A DNA stretch of 20,428 bases from Nostoc sp. GT001 (GCF_030382115.1 NZ_JAUDRJ010000003.1:6498626-6519053); one strand, 5' to 3'; positions 7,343 through 15,766 are shown, counted from the first letter of the stretch. Notes: a model not told the origin generated them from the sequence alone. Numbers and translations: made by a program.

Positions 7343-8993
7343 TTAGAAGGAGAAAGTAGTACGTAGAGTACCTACGTATTCAGTATCATTAGCGTCGTTG
7401 TGTTCTGGGTTGAAGATTACCAACAAACCAGGTGTAACCTGAATATTATCGGAAATCTTGTACTTGTAAAGACCCTCTAAGTGATAAGAAGTACTGTCGT
7501 CGAAGGTAGTATTGCTAAGCAACTGTTTTGATGCTACCACCAGTAACTTTGGGTGGTTGACCAAAGATCACACCTAAAACGTTGCCTTCGCCACCAAAGT
7601 CTTTCAAAGCAAGCGCTCCAGCCCAGTACCAAATATCTGCGTCTGCACCTGCATTAATACCAGTCCTAGCATCAGCAGTTGTGTAACCTCCCCAACCACT
7701 AATAGCCAACTGAGGACTAAATTGGAAGGTAGCTTGTACACCGTAGTTGTTGGATTCAGTACGAGTGTTAGCCCCAAAAGGAGTATTGGCAAAAATACTA
7801 CCTGTACCTTGGAAAAGGTTATTGGCAGCACCATCAGTTTGATAAGTGCGAGCGTAAGTTAGACCAATATTAAAGGCTTTGGTGGGTTGGAAAGATATCT
7901 GACCAAAGATAGCGTTATCACCATCAAACAACCCATTATTAAGGGTAGGGTCGTTAGCAGTCCTAGCTAGATAAGCACCGCTGAGACTTATGGCGCCTTT
8001 AGGATTGAAGGTAACAGTTACACCAGAGCCACCTTGACCTTGGCGATATATGGGGCTGAAACGTCCATAGCGTGAGAGCGCACCTTTACCAGAACTGGCG
8101 AAGTCAGGGTTGAAGTTATTGATGTTTTCGTATAATTCAGCACCAGTAGCATCAACTTTGACACGTACTGCATCAGTCAAGTTGAAAGCATAGTTGAGTT
8201 TATCAATGCTAACGCTGTTGCCAGTATCTCCATCAAAACTTAAGCGGCTCATGTTAGTACCAGTACCGGTACCCAATGCATCGTTACCACGATTGGAGAC
8301 GATATTACCAGCATTTAGACGTGTTTCCAACTGGTCTGTACCAGTGAAACTGCTCAACAATTTTAAACGAACGCGATCGCTAAAAGTGGTGTTGTAATTT
8401 AAATCTTGAGTAGGATCGCCACCACGAGCGGCTCTAGTGTCACCAAAAACATCAGACACGGCAAAAATTGCTTCTCCAACCAACTTGGTGGTAGTGGAGA
8501 ACTGATTAGCTTCCAACTCAGAAGTGCGGGCTTCTAGTCCATCAACGCGACCGCGCAGAGTTGCTAGTTCAGCAGAATATTCTTCTTGTAAACGCTGTAA
8601 AGTAGCTAAATCTTGTTTGCTGACCAAATCAGCAGTAGCTGTAGCAATCAGTTCATTAACCCGATCTAAACACGCATTCAAACCTGCGGCAAATTCATAA
8701 CGGGTTAAAGCACGGTTCCCACGATAAGTACTGTTAGGATAACCTGCAATACAGCCATAGCGCTCAACTAGAGATTGTAAAGCTTGGAACGCCCAATCTG
8801 TAGGCTGCACATCCGAAAACTGAGAAACTGATGTTACCTGACTCATGTCGTTAGACTCTTGAGCTTCAGATAACTCGCCAACATTTGTTACCTGTTCGTT
8901 AACTTCAGCAGCTAAGGCACTGTTAGCAACGAAAAATGTAGCAGCTAATACAACCGGACTAACCTTAAAAAGATTCCAGAATCGTTTTGTCAT
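7343..8993 (-). pseudogene. SLH-domain iron-uptake-type porin (OprB-like barrel), interrupted by a one-base frameshift
   Basis: Restoring the frame gives about 549 aa, the usual length for cyanobacterial outer-membrane porins. The start at 8993 (MTKRFWNLFK) begins a signal peptide ending ANSALA-AE; a longer open frame reaches 9080 but its extra 29 residues are not family-like. An SLH domain follows (DVQPTDWAFQALQSLVERYG...ALTRYEFAAGLN), then a coiled coil (LQEEYSAELATLRGRVDGLE), which tether the protein to peptidoglycan. The remainder is the OprB-type beta barrel. The frame ends early at 7515 (GGSIKTVA, stop). The conserved C-terminus (YHLEGLYKYKISDNIQVTPG...GTLRTTFSF) continues one frame over to 7343. 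An extra base in the run of four T at 7526-7529 explains it: three bases would read GGSIKQLLSN. A sequencing error or a real truncation of the last strands are both possible; error is likelier because the lost end is intact and conserved. Confidence 0.85.
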
Positions 8994-9087
8994 GTTTTTA
9001 CTTTCACTCACACCTACAGTAATCCAGTCATAACAAAATGCTTTAAACACTTTTCTTTCGTGGATTTCACACACAATCACAACGATG

Positions 9088-9116
9088 ATTATACATTTAG
9101 TCTGTGATTATTACAA
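9088..9116 (-). promoter_or_regulatory. Sigma-70 type promoter of the porin gene with an overlapping palindrome
   Basis: On the minus strand TTGTAA (9111-9116) is separated by exactly 17 bases from TATAAT (9088-9093), a perfect -10 element. Transcription would start near 9081, giving a leader of almost 90 bases before the ATG at 8993. TGTGATTATTACA at 9103-9115 is palindromic apart from one position and overlaps the -35. It is therefore a candidate operator, possibly for the adjacent Crp-like protein. Confidence 0.65.
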
Positions 9117-9141
9117 GCAAGTCAGTTAATATACTGCTGAA

Positions 9142-9759
9142 CTATATATAGTTTTTAATTAATTTATTTGGTAGGCGCAAAATAATGCGGCGTTTGTGAC
9201 GTAAAACTGTTCCTTCTTCCTCTAACTGCTGTAAGAGTCGCGTAACTGTTACTCGCGTAGTATTTAAGACTTCAGCAATATCTTGATGGGTAACATTTAA
9301 ATCAATTAGCTTACCCTTATCTACGTCACGGCCAAATTTTTCACTTAACCATACTAAAAATTGCCATAAACGTAGCAAAATTGGTTTTCGATGCACAATG
9401 CTTAGTAGATCCTCTGCTTGTTGAATATGAGACAACAAAGCATTAATATCCTGATGCCACAAATGAGGTGGCACAATGCTTACTTCCACGCCCGTGAGAC
9501 ATTCAATTTGGTAGGGCTTGACTCTAGACAAAGGATAGCCAATCAGATCCCCTAGTCCCCAATAACCGAGAGTGATGAATGTTCCATCTTCACTCCATGT
9601 TAAGGTACGAACTGCACCGTATTCAATACGCCAAAGCACATCATTTTGAGGTGGAATTACTTCCCGACGGGTAAATATCTGCTGGGGTAATTGTCTGCTG
9701 AAAGCACAGCTATTTGACACGGCAGAAGAGTTTGAACTAGGAATTGTAGAATACATCAT
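9142..9759 (-). CDS. Crp/Fnr-family transcriptional regulator
   Basis: 205 aa. The N-terminal half is a shortened cNMP-type beta roll (about residues 30-110, with FITLGYWGLGDLIGYPLS). The phosphate-binding cassette residues typical of true cAMP receptors are not evident, so the ligand may differ or be absent. A dimerisation helix follows (about 110-150). Then comes a classic winged helix, VTHQDIAEVLNTTRVTVTRLLQQLEEEG (about 164-191), whose recognition helix closely resembles that of NtcA. It is not NtcA itself: the N-terminal domain differs. The start could be either of two consecutive ATG codons (9759 or 9756). The porin gene starts 148 bases downstream in the same direction with its own promoter, so the regulator may control it; this is inferred from position. 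An AATTA-type inverted repeat immediately upstream could mediate self-regulation. Confidence 0.85.
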   Translation of the reverse strand: MMYSTIPSSNSSAVSNSCAFSRQLPQQIFTRREVIPPQNDVLWRIEYGAVRTLTWSEDGTFITLGYWGLGDLIGYPLSRVKPYQIECLTGVEVSIVPPHLWHQDINALLSHIQQAEDLLSIVHRKPILLRLWQFLVWLSEKFGRDVDKGKLIDLNVTHQDIAEVLNTTRVTVTRLLQQLEEEGTVLRHKRRIILRLPNKLIKNYI

Positions 9760-9765
9760 TAACCG

Positions 9766-9779
9766 TAATTACACAATTA
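9766..9779. promoter_or_regulatory. Inverted repeat just upstream of the Crp-like gene
   Basis: TAATT (9766-9770) and AATTA (9775-9779) are spaced by ACAC and end six bases before the start codon. Binding here would block the ribosome site region or transcription; a self-regulatory operator is possible. Short AT palindromes also arise by chance. Confidence 0.25.
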
Positions 9780-10233
9780 TCAGGGAATCTCGCTATTCAC
9801 AATGATTAAGAAACTCTAATAACTTGTATCAAAATTTACTTGTGTCTCGGAAAGTCTATTCTTCTCAATTAGAGCTAGGGACTAACTCAAAATCTTCTGA
9901 TGGCAACAACTTTTGCTTAAGGTATTTATCAGTGAGATAGAACCAAAATTTTTAGTTATTTACCCGCTACTTTAATTGTGTAAGTTTAAGAATAGGTAAG
10001 CTTTTAGTAAAATATTTAGTTAACCTATTTTTAATAATTTGGTATTTTTTGAAGACTAAGTATGTATGTAGGCACAAATAATCTATAAGACTCATATCTG
10101 ATTTTTGAACAAGATTTCAGATAAAACCCTGATAAAACTGGCTTTTCAGTCTCAGTATGTTTTCAGAAATCAAATCGGAGTCCTATATGAAGATAGGAGG
10201 GTGGAATGGAGCTTACTAAGTCGCTGGATTTAT

Positions 10234-10277
10234 ATCCCCGACTTCTTGCAGATACTTGGAGCGTAGAAGTCGGAGAT
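10234..10277. repeat. Inverted repeat ATCCCCGACTTCT..AGAAGTCGGAGAT
   Basis: Arms of 13 bases (10234-10246 and 10265-10277) match at all but one position across an 18-base loop. Sequences of the form 'CCCCGACTTCT...AGAAGTCGGGG' are frequent intergenic palindromes in Nostoc-type genomes. It lies 17 bases beyond the phoU stop and could end that operon, though there is no T-run. Confidence 0.6.
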
Positions 10278-10293
10278 TTGGGCAGCATATCAA

Positions 10294-10962
10294 TTAGGAG
10301 CGTTGATCGGTGACAATATATGCTACTCTTTGACCGATATTTGTCGCATGATCTGCCATACGTTCCAGACAACGAATTGCCAGTGCTAGCAGTATAATTG
10401 GCTCGACTACACCAGGCACATCTCGTTGTTGGGCTAAAGTCTGATAAACGCGATCGTAAGCATCGTCTACAGTATCATCCAGATGCTTTAAACGGCGTCC
10501 ACCGGCTTCATCAAAATCTCCCAAAGCCTTTAAGCTAGTTGCTAGCATCGCCTGCGCGTGAAGGGACATAGCTTCAATGTCGGGCATTGACGTATGAGGC
10601 GCGTAAGGAAAAATTTTAATCGCAATTTCAGCTAAATCCTCAGCATAATCGCCAATGCGCTCTAAATCTCGCACCAGCTGCATAAAAGCACTCAAGCAGC
10701 GCAAATCAGGAGCCGTAGGCGCTTGTAGCGTCATAATCGCCGTACAGTCTGATTCGATTTGACGATAAAAGCGATCGATCTTTTTATCTAATCGGGGGAG
10801 TTCCTCAGCGGCTATTAAGTTACGAGTAAATAACGCTTGGTGGCTGAGGCGAAATGATTGTTCTACCAAGGCACCCATGCGTAATACATCCCGTTCTAAG
10901 CGCCTAATGGCGCGTGCGAGTTGTGGTCTTTGAGGATTGGGAGTATAATCGACGGCTTTCAC
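10294..10962 (-). CDS. phoU: Phosphate signalling protein PhoU
   Basis: 222 aa, the usual PhoU length, made of two three-helix PhoU repeats (about residues 15-110 and 115-215). Conserved features are RDLERIGDYAEDLAEIA (about 93-109) and the matching ALAIRCLERMADHATNIGQRV (about 193-213), the metal-binding D/E-rich helices of the family. PhoU links the Pst phosphate transporter to the sensor kinase and keeps the Pho response off when phosphate is ample. Translation starts at a GTG, 28 bases after sphS. It is the last gene of the sphR-sphS-phoU operon. No pst genes are in the window. Confidence 0.95.
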   Translation of the reverse strand: MKAVDYTPNPQRPQLARAIRRLERDVLRMGALVEQSFRLSHQALFTRNLIAAEELPRLDKKIDRFYRQIESDCTAIMTLQAPTAPDLRCLSAFMQLVRDLERIGDYAEDLAEIAIKIFPYAPHTSMPDIEAMSLHAQAMLATSLKALGDFDEAGGRRLKHLDDTVDDAYDRVYQTLAQQRDVPGVVEPIILLALAIRCLERMADHATNIGQRVAYIVTDQRS

Positions 10963-10990
10963 ACTTGTTTTCTCAAAGGTGAAGATATTA

Positions 10991-12310
10991 CTAACTATAG
11001 TCTTGGCTTAGGGAGTTTGCCATAACTTCAGGAAATTGGAGTTGCATCCACGCACCGCCGGTTTCTGGATGGTTCATCGCTTTGATTGAACCACCGTGAG
11101 CAATTAGAATCTGCTCAACGATCGCTAAACCTAATCCACTGCCAACGATCGCTCCTATGGAGTTACTATCTTGGGGAGAATGGGTTCGGGCTTTATCTCC
11201 TCGATAAAATCGCTCAAAAACGTGGGGTAAATCTGCCTCAGAAAAGCCAACTCCCGAATCAATAAGATTTATTTCCAAGATTGGGGAAACAGGATCGTTA
11301 TCTTTTGTTGATAAGATTTTCGCTTCAACATGAATACTTGTGCAAGGAGGACTGTACTTAATGCTGTTGTCTAGCAAGTTGAGAAAAACCTGGTAAATCC
11401 TGGCTTTATCTGCCTTAATCCACAGATTTTCGGGGCCAGAATAAGAAAAAGACAGATGTTGACGTTGTGCTAAGGGTTCTAGTGTTTCCCAAACAGATGT
11501 AATTAGTGATCGCAATTCTACAGCTTTGGCTTGCAATTGCAGATTTGGGTTTGCTTCCATTTGGGTAAGGTCTAACCAGCTTTGCACTAAGTTAATCAGT
11601 CGGTCAACTTCTTGCATGAGGCGGTTAACCCAGCGATTTAAAGGTGGTTCCAAGCGATTTTGTAAAGTTTCTACAACCAAGCGAATCGAAGTTAGCGGTG
11701 TTCTGAGTTCGTGTGCTAGATCGGAAAAAGAGCGATCGCGTACTTGATTTATATCTAATAGGGGTTGACGATTTTCTAAAAATACTCCCACTTGTCCATT
11801 GGGTAAAGGCAAACTAGACGCCCGCAAAGCCAGAGATTTGATTGTTGCCATCTCTGCCGTATCATCACAAGATGGATGAAATATCCATTCTCCCGTTTGT
11901 GGTTTTTGGCGATCGCGAGTTTGCTCAATTAAATTGTCAAGTTCATAAGACCGTACCAACTCCAATAACAAGCGCACCTGTTCTGGTTGCCACCTTTGCA
12001 GATACAAAATTTCCTGCGCCTGTCGATTGCACCACAGCAGTTGATTTTCCTCATCCACCTGCAAATATCCCACTGGGGCAAAATCTAGCAGGTCTTGGTA
12101 AGTTTGCAACGACTGCTGCAAATCTTGTCGCTGCTGTTTCACCATCGCTATTTCCTGCCGCAACCCAGGAATCAGCAGCAGTCCCATCTTATAAGAATGC
12201 GAGGTTAACGGTCGGAGTAAGCGCCCCAGGTAGCGGTTAAGTTGAATCTGTTGCCAAATCCAAAACCCAATGCCTACCGCTAAACCCAGAAAAAATCCCA
12301 ATAAAAGCAT
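10991..12310 (-). CDS. sphS: Phosphate-starvation sensor histidine kinase (SphS/PhoR type)
   Basis: 439 aa. One N-terminal hydrophobic segment (about residues 2-20) anchors it to the membrane. A short basic linker leads to a PAS domain (about 72-180, starting LLDFAPVGYLQVDEENQLLW). The HisKA helix carries the phospho-accepting H200 in FSDLAHELRTPLTSIR. The ATPase domain has N315 in FLNLLDNSIKYS, D351 in LIDSGVGF, the F-box VFERFYRGDKA, and GSGLGLAIVEQ (about 390-400). Family members phosphorylate the partner response regulator when phosphate is scarce. A single membrane segment plus PAS, rather than a periplasmic loop, is the PhoR/SphS pattern, implying internal sensing through PhoU and Pst. 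Two HIP1 octamers are present. An unusual hairpin lies directly before the start codon. Confidence 0.93.
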   Translation of the reverse strand: MLLLGFFLGLAVGIGFWIWQQIQLNRYLGRLLRPLTSHSYKMGLLLIPGLRQEIAMVKQQRQDLQQSLQTYQDLLDFAPVGYLQVDEENQLLWCNRQAQEILYLQRWQPEQVRLLLELVRSYELDNLIEQTRDRQKPQTGEWIFHPSCDDTAEMATIKSLALRASSLPLPNGQVGVFLENRQPLLDINQVRDRSFSDLAHELRTPLTSIRLVVETLQNRLEPPLNRWVNRLMQEVDRLINLVQSWLDLTQMEANPNLQLQAKAVELRSLITSVWETLEPLAQRQHLSFSYSGPENLWIKADKARIYQVFLNLLDNSIKYSPPCTSIHVEAKILSTKDNDPVSPILEINLIDSGVGFSEADLPHVFERFYRGDKARTHSPQDSNSIGAIVGSGLGLAIVEQILIAHGGSIKAMNHPETGGAWMQLQFPEVMANSLSQDYS

Positions 12311-12313
12311 TTG

Positions 12314-12352
12314 AGTTGTTAGTTTTTTGGTGACTACTAAAAACTAACAACT
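12314..12352 (-). promoter_or_regulatory. Perfect 14-bp hairpin immediately before the sphS start codon
   Basis: AGTTGTTAGTTTTT (12314-12327) and AAAAACTAACAACT (12339-12352) are exact complements with an 11-base loop. The hairpin fills most of the 53 bases between sphR and sphS and ends three bases from the sphS ATG, covering the place of its ribosome binding site. It could lower sphS translation relative to sphR or act as a partial terminator, but it may also be an inserted repeat; similar AACAACTAAC strings are scattered in Nostoc genomes. Confidence 0.6.
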
Positions 12353-12363
12353 ATCGAAACTAA

Positions 12364-13116
12364 TTATCCAAACCTATAGCCAAAACCTCTTACAGTCACA
12401 ATATATTCGGGGTGACTGGGATCTTGCTCTAATTTTTCGCGCAACCACCGAATGTGAACGTCTACAGTTTTACTATCGCCGACGAAATCCGGCCCCCAAA
12501 CCTGATCGAGCAATTGTTCCCGTGACCATACCCGGCGGGCGTAACTCATAAACAGCTCCAGCAAACGGAACTCTTTGGGAGAAAGACTCACTTCTTGACC
12601 GCGAACTAGCACGCGACATTCTTGGGGATTTAAGGAGACATCCTTAAATTTTAATACTGGTATTGGTGGTAAATTACTTAGGCGTTGGCGGCGGAGTAAA
12701 GCGCGACAACGAGCCACTAACTCTCGCATACTAAAGGGTTTGGTCAGGTAGTCATCTGCACCCACTTCTAACCCCAAAACACGGTCAGTTTCACTACCCT
12801 TAGCACTGAGCATTAAAATAGGTACTGGGTTGCCTTGATGACGCAGCAAACGGCAAATATCTAGCCCATTGATTTGCGGCAGCATCAAATCAAGAATGAC
12901 CAGATCGAAGGGAAGTTCCCCTGAATTGGTTTCAAAACTTTTGAGATATTCTATAGCAGACCGCCCATCAGGGGCAGTTATCACCCCGTAACCTTCTTCT
13001 TCCAGAGCTACAGCTAGCATTTCCTGGATTAATTCTTCATCTTCTACTACTAGAATACGGCTGGTTTGTCCAATGTCCGTTCTGGCAGAATATTTGGTCG
13101 ATTCACTGGTATACAT
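12364..13116 (-). CDS. sphR: Phosphate-starvation response regulator (SphR/PhoB type)
   Basis: 250 aa from the ATG at 13116; a GTG nine bases further upstream (13125) is in frame, and residue numbers here count from it. The receiver domain (about 23-140) has the acidic cluster EDE at 28-30, the phosphorylated D79 in LVILDLMLP, S107 in MLSAKGS and K129 in YLTKPF. The OmpR/PhoB winged helix (about 155-253) contains the typical SLSPKEFRLLELFM, VWSREQLLDQVWG and VDVHIRWLREKLE, ending in the wing TVRGFGYRFG. Pairing with sphS and phoU in one operon supports the PhoB/SphR role: it activates phosphatase and Pst genes at Pho boxes under low phosphate. It is the first gene of the operon and is divergent from the coiled-coil pair. 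Confidence 0.93.
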   Translation of the reverse strand: MYTSESTKYSARTDIGQTSRILVVEDEELIQEMLAVALEEEGYGVITAPDGRSAIEYLKSFETNSGELPFDLVILDLMLPQINGLDICRLLRHQGNPVPILMLSAKGSETDRVLGLEVGADDYLTKPFSMRELVARCRALLRRQRLSNLPPIPVLKFKDVSLNPQECRVLVRGQEVSLSPKEFRLLELFMSYARRVWSREQLLDQVWGPDFVGDSKTVDVHIRWLREKLEQDPSHPEYIVTVRGFGYRFG

Positions 13117-13125
13117 TGATATCAC

Positions 13126-13577
13126 AAAAGTCTACGACTGTGTTTGTATCAATTAGGATGATGAGTCTATTATCTCGCCTTACTGCAACCGCGCTTCTAC
13201 TAGGGTTAATTCTTTTAGATTTTCTTTACAAAAAGTAATATACACCACAGCAGTATCCTAAATCATAAATCACTGTGGCTGCAAGCTTCTAATAGTTTTT
13301 AATTAAAGACTTTCAATTTTCGATTCTGTCTTCACAAGATCCAAAGACACTATTGCATGAAGATTATCTTGACAGAGGAGATTAGTTTAGGTATATTTAT
13401 CTTAGTACAAAAATACTATAAAACCTCAAAAGAAAAACTATACTGAAAAACAGAAGGACATATATGTGGAAAATTCGTACCCACTAAGTGTCAGATGTGG
13501 ATCATTTCAGTATTTCCACTGCGTTAAAAATGTTGATTTAAAGGCTACTCTGATGTCTGCATAGGGTAGTCATTGGT
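13126..13577. other. Divergent intergenic region between sphR and the coiled-coil genes
   Basis: About 450 bases with no credible gene. It must contain promoters for both directions. A clear rightward promoter lies at 13369-13397. I found no convincing tandem Pho box (repeats of the CTTAACC type) and no obvious minus-strand promoter for sphR. Confidence 0.55.
13369..13397 (+). promoter_or_regulatory. Sigma-70 type promoter for the coiled-coil gene pair
   Basis: TTGACA (13369-13374, a perfect -35) and TATATT (13392-13397) are separated by 17 bases. Transcription would begin near 13404, leaving a leader of about 220 bases before the start at 13626. Confidence 0.6.
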
Positions 13578-13625
13578 ATGGCTTGCTACCCAATAAATCA
13601 TTTGCCTATTGAAGGGAGTTGGAAG

Positions 13626-14609
13626 ATGACTACAGTTGGAGTCAAAGACAGCAAACAACAACTAATGCAAGCATTTCAACAAATTATTATCCAAAGAAAA
13701 AAACTTGAATCCAAAATAGCAACCAAACAAGAGGAAGCAGAAAAGGCAAAAAGTCAAGAAATTCTGCAAGCAGCTTCTGCATATACAGTTGATAGTATTG
13801 TCAAAGGTTTAGCTGATTTACAATTAGAGTTTGGCAGTATTCTCAATGGATTATCTGAAAAACTAGCTCAGGAAAATTCCAAGTTAGATGAATTGAACCG
13901 AGCTATAGAAATTGAAACTCAACGTCTACAAGAACTGCAACAAATTAGAGTTGTAGCGGATACTTTAGACGTTTTAAGTCAAGAACACCAAGAAAAATTA
14001 AAAATTCTCGAACAAGATACTATTAGCAAAAAGGAAGCACTAGAGAAAGAAATTGCAATTAGGCGGAAAGAATGGCAAAAAGAGCAAGCAGAGTATGAAG
14101 AAAAACTTCAAGCATATAACGATTTATTAGCCAAAGACCGCCAGCAAGAACAAGAAGAATTTCAGTATAAGTTAGAAACTACTCGCAAACTCAATACAGA
14201 CAGCTACGAAGGGATAAAACGCCAACAACAAAGGGAAATACAGGAAAATTCTCAAAAGAAAGGGAAAGATTGGACAGAACGAGAAAAGATATTCGCTGAA
14301 CGCCAACCACTCTTCGCAGATTATGAACAAAAAGTAACTACATTTCCCAGCGAACTGGAAGAAGCCATTAAGAAAGCTAGAGAAGAAGCAATTAAAGAAA
14401 CAAGCCAAAAAGCTAAAATCGAGGCTGATTTATTTGAAAGAGAATGGGAATCGAACAAACAGAGCTATGAACAAAAAATTCAATCTCTGGAAGAAACAAT
14501 TAAGAAACAATCTGAGCAAATAGAAGGCATTTCTGCTCAATTGCAAACTGCATTAAAACAAGCACAAGACTTAGCTATGAGGGCTTTTGGTAGTTCTAAC
14601 CCTAAATAG
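13626..14609 (+). CDS. Coiled-coil-rich protein, probable ZicK/ZacK-type filament protein (first of pair)
   Basis: 327 aa from the ATG at 13626, which follows a GAAGGGAG ribosome binding site; the open frame begins at 13578 but the extra 16 residues are not likely to be translated. Almost the whole protein is charged helix rich in Gln, Glu and Lys, without signal peptide or membrane segment. A less charged segment (about residues 42-76, TVDSIVKGLADLQLEFGSIL) breaks the coil. The end, LQTALKQAQDLAMRAFGSSN, is shared with the next gene's product. The two are clear paralogues along their full length. In Anabaena sp. PCC 7120 I recall an adjacent coiled-coil pair (ZicK and ZacK), next to the same sphR/sphS genes, that co-polymerise into filaments and maintain multicellular shape. 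Assignment rests on this recalled context and on architecture. Confidence 0.72.
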   Translation: MTTVGVKDSKQQLMQAFQQIIIQRKKLESKIATKQEEAEKAKSQEILQAASAYTVDSIVKGLADLQLEFGSILNGLSEKLAQENSKLDELNRAIEIETQRLQELQQIRVVADTLDVLSQEHQEKLKILEQDTISKKEALEKEIAIRRKEWQKEQAEYEEKLQAYNDLLAKDRQQEQEEFQYKLETTRKLNTDSYEGIKRQQQREIQENSQKKGKDWTEREKIFAERQPLFADYEQKVTTFPSELEEAIKKAREEAIKETSQKAKIEADLFEREWESNKQSYEQKIQSLEETIKKQSEQIEGISAQLQTALKQAQDLAMRAFGSSNPK

Positions 14610-14662
14610 TTGTGAGTTCGTAGCATCTTAATCATTTTGAATTCCTGAAGAGGAGGTTTGTT

Positions 14663-15742
14663 GTGGTGGGGAAAAAACCGACTGATAAGAATACTAAAGT
14701 AGAAATTCTTCAGGCGTATGAGGAGTTGGCAAAAGAAAAAGCAGCACTGAAATCAGAACTCGATAAAGTTGCCCAAGAAAACCAGTCTGGAACTAAAGAA
14801 CAGCCTAAATTAGAACAAAAAATAGCTATGAATCAGCTTTCTAGTGTCCAACAAAAAATGAACAATACAATTGAAAGCTTGGCAAAAATTCAATTAGGTT
14901 TTGGCAGTGCTGCTAATGAATTATCGGAACAGCTAACCACAAAAGCCTCTAAATTGGAAGAAATTAGGCGAACTTTAGAAGAAGAAATTCAACAATTAAC
15001 ACAACTGCATAATTTAGAAGTTTCTGATGATATCTTGGATACTCTCATCCAAGCCTATGAAGATAATACTAAAGCTTATCAGGAAGAATATAGCCGACGT
15101 TCTGAAGTGTTATTCCAAGAAATACTAGAGCAAAGAAATACTTGGGGAAAAGAACAAGAGGAACAGCAACGGGCGATAAAAGAACGGAATGAAAACTTGA
15201 ATAAAACTCGGCAACGCGATGCTTCAGAGTACAAGTATAATCTAGAACTCCAGCGGCAACTGCAAAATGACGAATACGAGCAGGAACAGAAAGCGCTATA
15301 TAAGCAACTGGAAGAATTATTACAAGAAACAGAAAAGCAGTGGGCTGAACGGGAGAAAGCAATTTCGGAAAGAGAGAAACAATTTGAAGAGTTAAAAGCC
15401 AAGGTAGAGGCTTTTCCAAAAGATAAAGAAGCAGCCATCAAAAAAGCTACAGAAGAAGGCAAAGGCATCGCCAACTACCAAGCGAAAATAAAATCAGATT
15501 TATATTCTAAGGAAGTAGAAGGGCAAAAGCGTTTCTATGAACAAAGGCTGCAATCTCTAGAACAAACTATTACTAATCAAGAGACGCGAATTCAAAATCT
15601 TTCTAAACAACTTGAATCCGCTCTCAAACAAGTTCAGGATTTGGCAGTTAAAGCTATTGAAGGTACTTCAAATGTTAATTCATATCAGGCAATCAAAGAA
15701 ATAGCTTTAGAACAAGCAAAGACTCAAGCGAAAAATAAATAA
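14663..15742 (+). CDS. Coiled-coil-rich protein, probable ZicK/ZacK-type filament protein (second of pair)
   Basis: 359 aa, starting at GTG 14663 (or the next GTG, 14666). A full AGGAGG ribosome binding site at 14651-14656 is the strongest I saw in the window. It resembles the preceding protein in layout. A coiled coil leads to the weakly charged block NTIESLAKIQLGFGSAANEL (about 72-91), a second long coil with DWTERE-like repeats (EKQWAEREKAISEREKQFEEL), then PKDKEAAIKKATEEG. The C-terminal RLQSLEQTITNQETRIQNL..QLESALKQVQDLAVKAIEGTS matches the paralogue. A C-terminal tail of about 25 residues is extra. The gap between the genes is 53 bases, so they are probably one operon, suited to making two partners in set proportion. 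No signal peptide or membrane segment; cytoplasmic. Confidence 0.72.
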   Translation: MVGKKPTDKNTKVEILQAYEELAKEKAALKSELDKVAQENQSGTKEQPKLEQKIAMNQLSSVQQKMNNTIESLAKIQLGFGSAANELSEQLTTKASKLEEIRRTLEEEIQQLTQLHNLEVSDDILDTLIQAYEDNTKAYQEEYSRRSEVLFQEILEQRNTWGKEQEEQQRAIKERNENLNKTRQRDASEYKYNLELQRQLQNDEYEQEQKALYKQLEELLQETEKQWAEREKAISEREKQFEELKAKVEAFPKDKEAAIKKATEEGKGIANYQAKIKSDLYSKEVEGQKRFYEQRLQSLEQTITNQETRIQNLSKQLESALKQVQDLAVKAIEGTSNVNSYQAIKEIALEQAKTQAKNK

Positions 15743-15766
15743 GCTTATTTATTTTTGATAAAAATT

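Larger units (their letters stand above)
9760..10293. other. Intergenic region, 534 bases, between phoU and the Crp-like gene
   Basis: No coding sequence is supported. It contains the AATTA inverted repeat near the Crp-like start, a small hairpin TCCTAT..ATAGGA (10181-10198) and a dispersed GACTTCT-type inverted repeat close to the phoU stop (10234-10277). The long AT-rich central part (about 9840-10140) should hold the Crp-like gene's promoter, which I could not assign. Confidence 0.6.

Noticed and set aside
9142..9759. Identification of the Crp/Fnr protein as NtcA
   Set aside because: The recognition helix is similar, but the N-terminal beta roll differs and the neighbourhood is not that of ntcA.
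11842..12240. 132-codon plus-strand frame antisense to sphS
   Set aside because: Overlaps the well-supported kinase and has no domain or start signals.
13126..13577. Pho box upstream of sphR or the coiled-coil genes
   Set aside because: No tandem CTTAACC-type octamers were found on reading either strand; phosphate control of this region is therefore not claimed.
15069..15474. Two long minus-strand frames inside the second coiled-coil gene
   Set aside because: Low-complexity Ser/Cys/Leu translation is the expected antisense of Glu/Lys/Gln-rich coiled coil.
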